From Flavisolibacter sp. (GTDB lineage Bacteria > Bacteroidota > Bacteroidia > Chitinophagales > Chitinophagaceae), in the NCBI GenBank assembly GCA_013695175.1, contig JACDAZ010000305.1, positions 1 to 9,039 of the forward strand: 9,039 bases of DNA, written 5' to 3'. Both the position numbers and the translations under genes were made by a program. Of this stretch, positions 6,420-9,039 are shown piece by piece (position 1 is the first letter of the stretch; every line of letters starts with the position of its first letter). The notes under the pieces were generated by a model that saw only the letters and a list, made by a program, of their open reading frames with translations, was not told where the DNA came from and did not search any database.

Positions 6420-8513
6420 TTATTCAACAGGCATCACCTCTTCAGCTTCACCGAATACGTATTTATTAAACCACTGCCAGTTATGCCATGTAGCAGCTAA
6501 TCTTTCTTTTGGTTTGTTTATTCCATGACCAAAGCCTTTATATACAATTAATTTAGAAGGCACACCTCTATCCTGCAATCCACGGTATAATTCATAAGCA
6601 TTTGGTATAGGAACTCTTTTATCAAACTCTCCATGCTGAATCAATGTTGGTGTAGTTGCCTTATTAATATTGGTCATGGGTGAAGTCTTCAAATATATAT
6701 CCATATCATCCCATGGTGTTGCCTGCAGGTACTGCCGCGTAAAAGGGGTGATATCGGTATTTACATAATAAGTAACCCAATTAGAAATACCTGCACCAAC
6801 AGAAGTTGCTTTAAAAATATTTGTATTGGTTGCTAAGAAAGCTGAAATATATCCACCCTGGCTCCAACCCATTACACCCATACGTGAAGTGTCAATCATT
6901 CCTTTTTTATTTAGATGATCTACACCACTTACCACATCCCACATATCACCCACACCTAGGTTACGCACATTAAGAGAACGAAAAGCTTCACCATAACCTG
7001 CGCTACCACGGTAATTAACCCTTAATACCAAAGCACCTTTTTCAACCCACTGCATTAGGGGATAAACATAACCTGCAGCAGGATCGGGAAAATCAATACC
7101 GGTTGGTCCACCATGTATAACCAATAACAATGGATATTTCTTTTTTGGATCATAATTGCGCGGTTTTAGCAATACACCTTCTATTGTAGCACCATCGGTG
7201 CTGTTCCAGGAAATAACTTCATTCAATGGGGTATTCCATTTAACAATTTGGACACTTGTATTGGTAAGCTTCTTTAATGGCTGGTTTAATCGCCAGGAAT
7301 AAATTTCATTTAAGCCTGTATAGCTTCTGCCGGAGACGGCTATATTATCTGTATTTTTACTGAAGCTTACACCTCCTACTAAATCTAGTGGAATGTTAAC
7401 AGCCTTAGTTTTCCCTGTTTTGGTGTCAACTGAAAAGATTTTTTGTTTTGTTCTTTCCAGTGCAGACAAGAACAATCCCTTATTATTCCAGTCCACTATA
7501 TATTTATTTTCATCAATGTCCTGCGCTATTTCCCTGCTTGCTTTTGATTGCATGTCATAAATAAACAGACGGTTATTTTTAAAATAAAAAGTAGTGGAAT
7601 CATCTACTGAACTGCTATATACAAATGATCTTCCATCATGGCTCCACCTTTCAATAAAATCACCAGTAGGAGTATTTACCAAAGTGGTCATTTGTTTCGA
7701 ATCAACATCAATAACCACAATATCTGAAGTAATACCTGAATTTATTAACGGATTAGTACGCTTATTAAAGGCAATTGTTTTACCATCCGGATTCCATGCA
7801 AAACCACTTACATTAAAATCTCCTTCTGTTAACCGCCTGGCAACCGGTAAAGAAATACATTCCTGTCCTTTTAATTGTAAAATTGAATCCTTCGCAATAG
7901 AATCTTTTTTCAAAGAATCTGTAGCTGATGTATAACAAGGAACCTGCCCTGCCAGTACAATTGAATCGTAATGAAAATTTAGTAACCATAAATGATTTTG
8001 CCGGTACTCTTCTCCTTCTATACCAAAAGCACCAAAACGTTCTTTAATGGTTTTATCTTTTTTACTTTCTTTTTCCGGTTTTACGTAAACAATCCTGTTG
8101 CCATCATAACTCCACTGGTAGCTATTGATTCCATCTTCGTCTTTTGTTACCTGTATAGCCTCGCCACCATTGACTGCAATAATATAAATCTGGTTTTTTT
8201 CTCCACGGTCAGCAAGAAAACTTACAAATTTACTGTCAGGAGTAAATTGTGCAGAGGTGCTGTTTCCTTTTGTAGTTCTGGTTAATTGAATGGGCTCTCC
8301 ACCATCACGGGACATCCATAATTCACTGTCATAACTATTGTTAGCCCAGTCCGTACTATTAGTTGAATAAACTATTGTTCTTCCATCGGGAGAAATAATT
8401 GGATTAAATACATTTTTAAGACTTATCCATTTTTCAAAAGAAACAGATGCATTTTTTTGGGAAAACAGAAGTGTTGGTAAAAAACATGCAATAATAATTA
8501 ATGATTTTTTCAT
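6420..8513 (-). CDS. Exported S9-family serine peptidase (prolyl-oligopeptidase clan)
   Basis: Serine peptidase for short peptides, with an N-terminal beta-propeller gating a C-terminal alpha/beta-hydrolase domain; 697 residues is normal for S9 dipeptidyl/acylaminoacyl peptidases. The signal peptide covers residues 1-19 (cleavage near LFSQK), so it acts in the periplasm or outside. Propeller blades show PD40/WD-like SPDGRTIVYS (41-50), TPDSKFVSFLADR (91-103), SYDGNRIVYV (135-144) and NPDGKTIAFN (241-250). The hydrolase domain begins around 430, with the oxyanion motif HGGP (467-470) and catalytic triad Ser551 (GWSQGG), Asp631 (EFDKRVP) and His663 (GFGHGI). Odd: a polar insert at 182-222 contains a DSLKKDSIAKDSI repeat. 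ATG at 8513 lies about 50 bases after the upstream gene's terminator. A poor -7-like TATATTTA occurs near 8538-8545, so it is probably transcribed alone. Exact S9 subfamily and substrate are not determinable here. Confidence 0.95.
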   Translation of the reverse strand: MKKSLIIIACFLPTLLFSQKNASVSFEKWISLKNVFNPIISPDGRTIVYSTNSTDWANNSYDSELWMSRDGGEPIQLTRTTKGNSTSAQFTPDSKFVSFLADRGEKNQIYIIAVNGGEAIQVTKDEDGINSYQWSYDGNRIVYVKPEKESKKDKTIKERFGAFGIEGEEYRQNHLWLLNFHYDSIVLAGQVPCYTSATDSLKKDSIAKDSILQLKGQECISLPVARRLTEGDFNVSGFAWNPDGKTIAFNKRTNPLINSGITSDIVVIDVDSKQMTTLVNTPTGDFIERWSHDGRSFVYSSSVDDSTTFYFKNNRLFIYDMQSKASREIAQDIDENKYIVDWNNKGLFLSALERTKQKIFSVDTKTGKTKAVNIPLDLVGGVSFSKNTDNIAVSGRSYTGLNEIYSWRLNQPLKKLTNTSVQIVKWNTPLNEVISWNSTDGATIEGVLLKPRNYDPKKKYPLLLVIHGGPTGIDFPDPAAGYVYPLMQWVEKGALVLRVNYRGSAGYGEAFRSLNVRNLGVGDMWDVVSGVDHLNKKGMIDTSRMGVMGWSQGGYISAFLATNTNIFKATSVGAGISNWVTYYVNTDITPFTRQYLQATPWDDMDIYLKTSPMTNINKATTPTLIQHGEFDKRVPIPNAYELYRGLQDRGVPSKLIVYKGFGHGINKPKERLAATWHNWQWFNKYVFGEAEEVMPVE

Positions 8514-8560
8514 GATTCAGGTTCAGTGGTAGTTCTATAAATATACTTAATACATGAACT

Positions 8561-8600
8561 GTAAAAAGATAAATCCTGCAACAGGTGATGCAGGATTTAT
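8561..8600 (-). terminator. Strong Rho-independent terminator after the VPS10-like gene
   Basis: Perfect 12-bp arms ATAAATCCTGCA (8569-8580) and TGCAGGATTTAT (8589-8600) enclose an 8-base loop. On the minus strand the stem is followed by CTTTTTAC (8568-8561), a U-tract. It lies about 100 bases past the stop at 8702 and separates that gene from the S9 peptidase. Confidence 0.8.
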
Positions 8601-8701
8601 ACTAAGCGTAAAAACAATTATAAATATGCAATCATAAATTTTGATGCTCTTAATTTAATATAATGAAAGGCAACAACCCCTGAGCTTCGATAAAAAATAA
8701 T

Positions 8702-9039
8702 TTATTTTAATCCAATAACAGGAAGCGATTTTTGTCTTACCAATTCATTAAACGCGGGAACATCTTTTTCTTTTACAACTTTAAATTTTGCCAATTCTAT
8801 ATCAATATTTGTCAATAAATCTTTATAAACATCCTGTACCTGTTCACTTGGTGCCATCTGCCCACTATTTGCAACATCAAACAAACCGCTCAATTTATCA
8901 TTAAGTTTTATAGGATAATTCAATACATCCTGGCTGCTTTTTGCTTTGGTTTGGTAAAGTGTTTCTTCAATATTATTTAATTTTTTATGTATACTATCTG
9001 CCAATGTTTTAACATCGGCAGGTACATCTTTACCTTGCA
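8702..9039 (-). CDS. C-terminal end of a VPS10/sortilin-like glycosyl hydrolase (BNR-type), partial
   Basis: Only the last 112 or so residues are in the window; the frame stays open to the right edge (9039), so the start lies outside. The TTG at 9004 is an internal leucine codon rather than a start, because the frame continues upstream with DVPADVKTLADSIHKK. The visible part is a helical, coiled tail with blocks NNIEETLYQTKAKSSQDVLN, YPIKLNDKLSGLFDVANSG, APSEQVQDVYKDLL, VPAFNELVRQ and the terminal PVIGLK. These match my recollection of the C-terminal region of large (about 1000-residue) Bacteroidota proteins annotated as VPS10-domain or BNR-repeat glycosyl hydrolases. Those are exported and carry beta-propeller repeats upstream. 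None of the propeller is visible here, so the family call rests on the tail alone. Stop TAA; a 12-bp terminator stem follows at 8561-8600. Confidence 0.72.
   Translation of the reverse strand, partial: QGKDVPADVKTLADSIHKKLNNIEETLYQTKAKSSQDVLNYPIKLNDKLSGLFDVANSGQMAPSEQVQDVYKDLLTNIDIELAKFKVVKEKDVPAFNELVRQKSLPVIGLK

Noticed and set aside
7594..8285. Two plus-strand open frames (7594-7935 and 7992-8285)
   Set aside because: Both are antisense to the propeller domain of the S9 peptidase, whose motifs are clear.
4354..9039. A linked peptide-degradation system formed by the S58 peptidase, S9 peptidase and VPS10-like protein
   Set aside because: They are on different strands or separated by a strong terminator, and all are common scattered genes in this phylum; proximity alone does not show a system.

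Overview
The window is AT-rich, uses TAA, TAG and TGA as ordinary stop codons, and has weak or absent Shine-Dalgarno sites. It also carries secreted proteins with lysine-led signal peptides and a sortilin-like (VPS10) C-terminus of the kind common in Bacteroidota. This suggests a chromosomal segment of a Bacteroidota bacterium, most likely a Chitinophagaceae relative; the family-level call is inference from protein style. No tRNA, rRNA, CRISPR array, insertion sequence or phage gene is visible.

Layout, left to right: a 533-residue helical, TPR-like protein of unknown function (25-1626, minus); a small secreted protein (1829-2251, minus) followed by a hairpin terminator; and an RhlE-type DEAD-box RNA helicase (2531-3721, minus) with its own terminator, a 5' leader hairpin and a tentative promoter. 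Next comes the decayed 5' third of a spore-photoproduct-lyase-like radical SAM gene (about 3949-4312, minus). Divergent from it is an exported P1/DmpA-family (S58) aminopeptidase (4354-5487, plus), the only plus-strand gene. It converges, with a 3-bp gap, on a two-gene unit of an ankyrin-repeat protein (5865-6356) and a DUF2784-like membrane protein (5491-5856). Then come an exported S9-family serine peptidase (6420-8513, minus) and, after a strong 12-bp terminator stem, the C-terminal end of a VPS10/BNR-type glycosyl hydrolase-like protein (8702-9039, minus) that runs off the window.

Functionally, three of the genes are probable exported hydrolases (S58 peptidase, S9 peptidase, VPS10-like protein), which fits a peptide-scavenging heterotroph. 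They lie in separate transcription units, so no pathway is shown. The RNA helicase is a housekeeping or stress function.

I found no convincing new multi-gene system. The most informative observation is the radical SAM remnant. It is not evident from intact reading frames, but it can be read by joining two frames. It carries a one-base expansion of an A-run, a TGA exactly at the middle cysteine of the CX3CX2C iron-sulfur motif, and loss of everything after roughly residue 120. Intergenic stretches not assigned to a gene (1627-1828, 2252-2530, 3722-3948, 6357-6419, 8514-8701) hold only the terminators, hairpins and tentative promoter listed, and otherwise nothing I can recognise.
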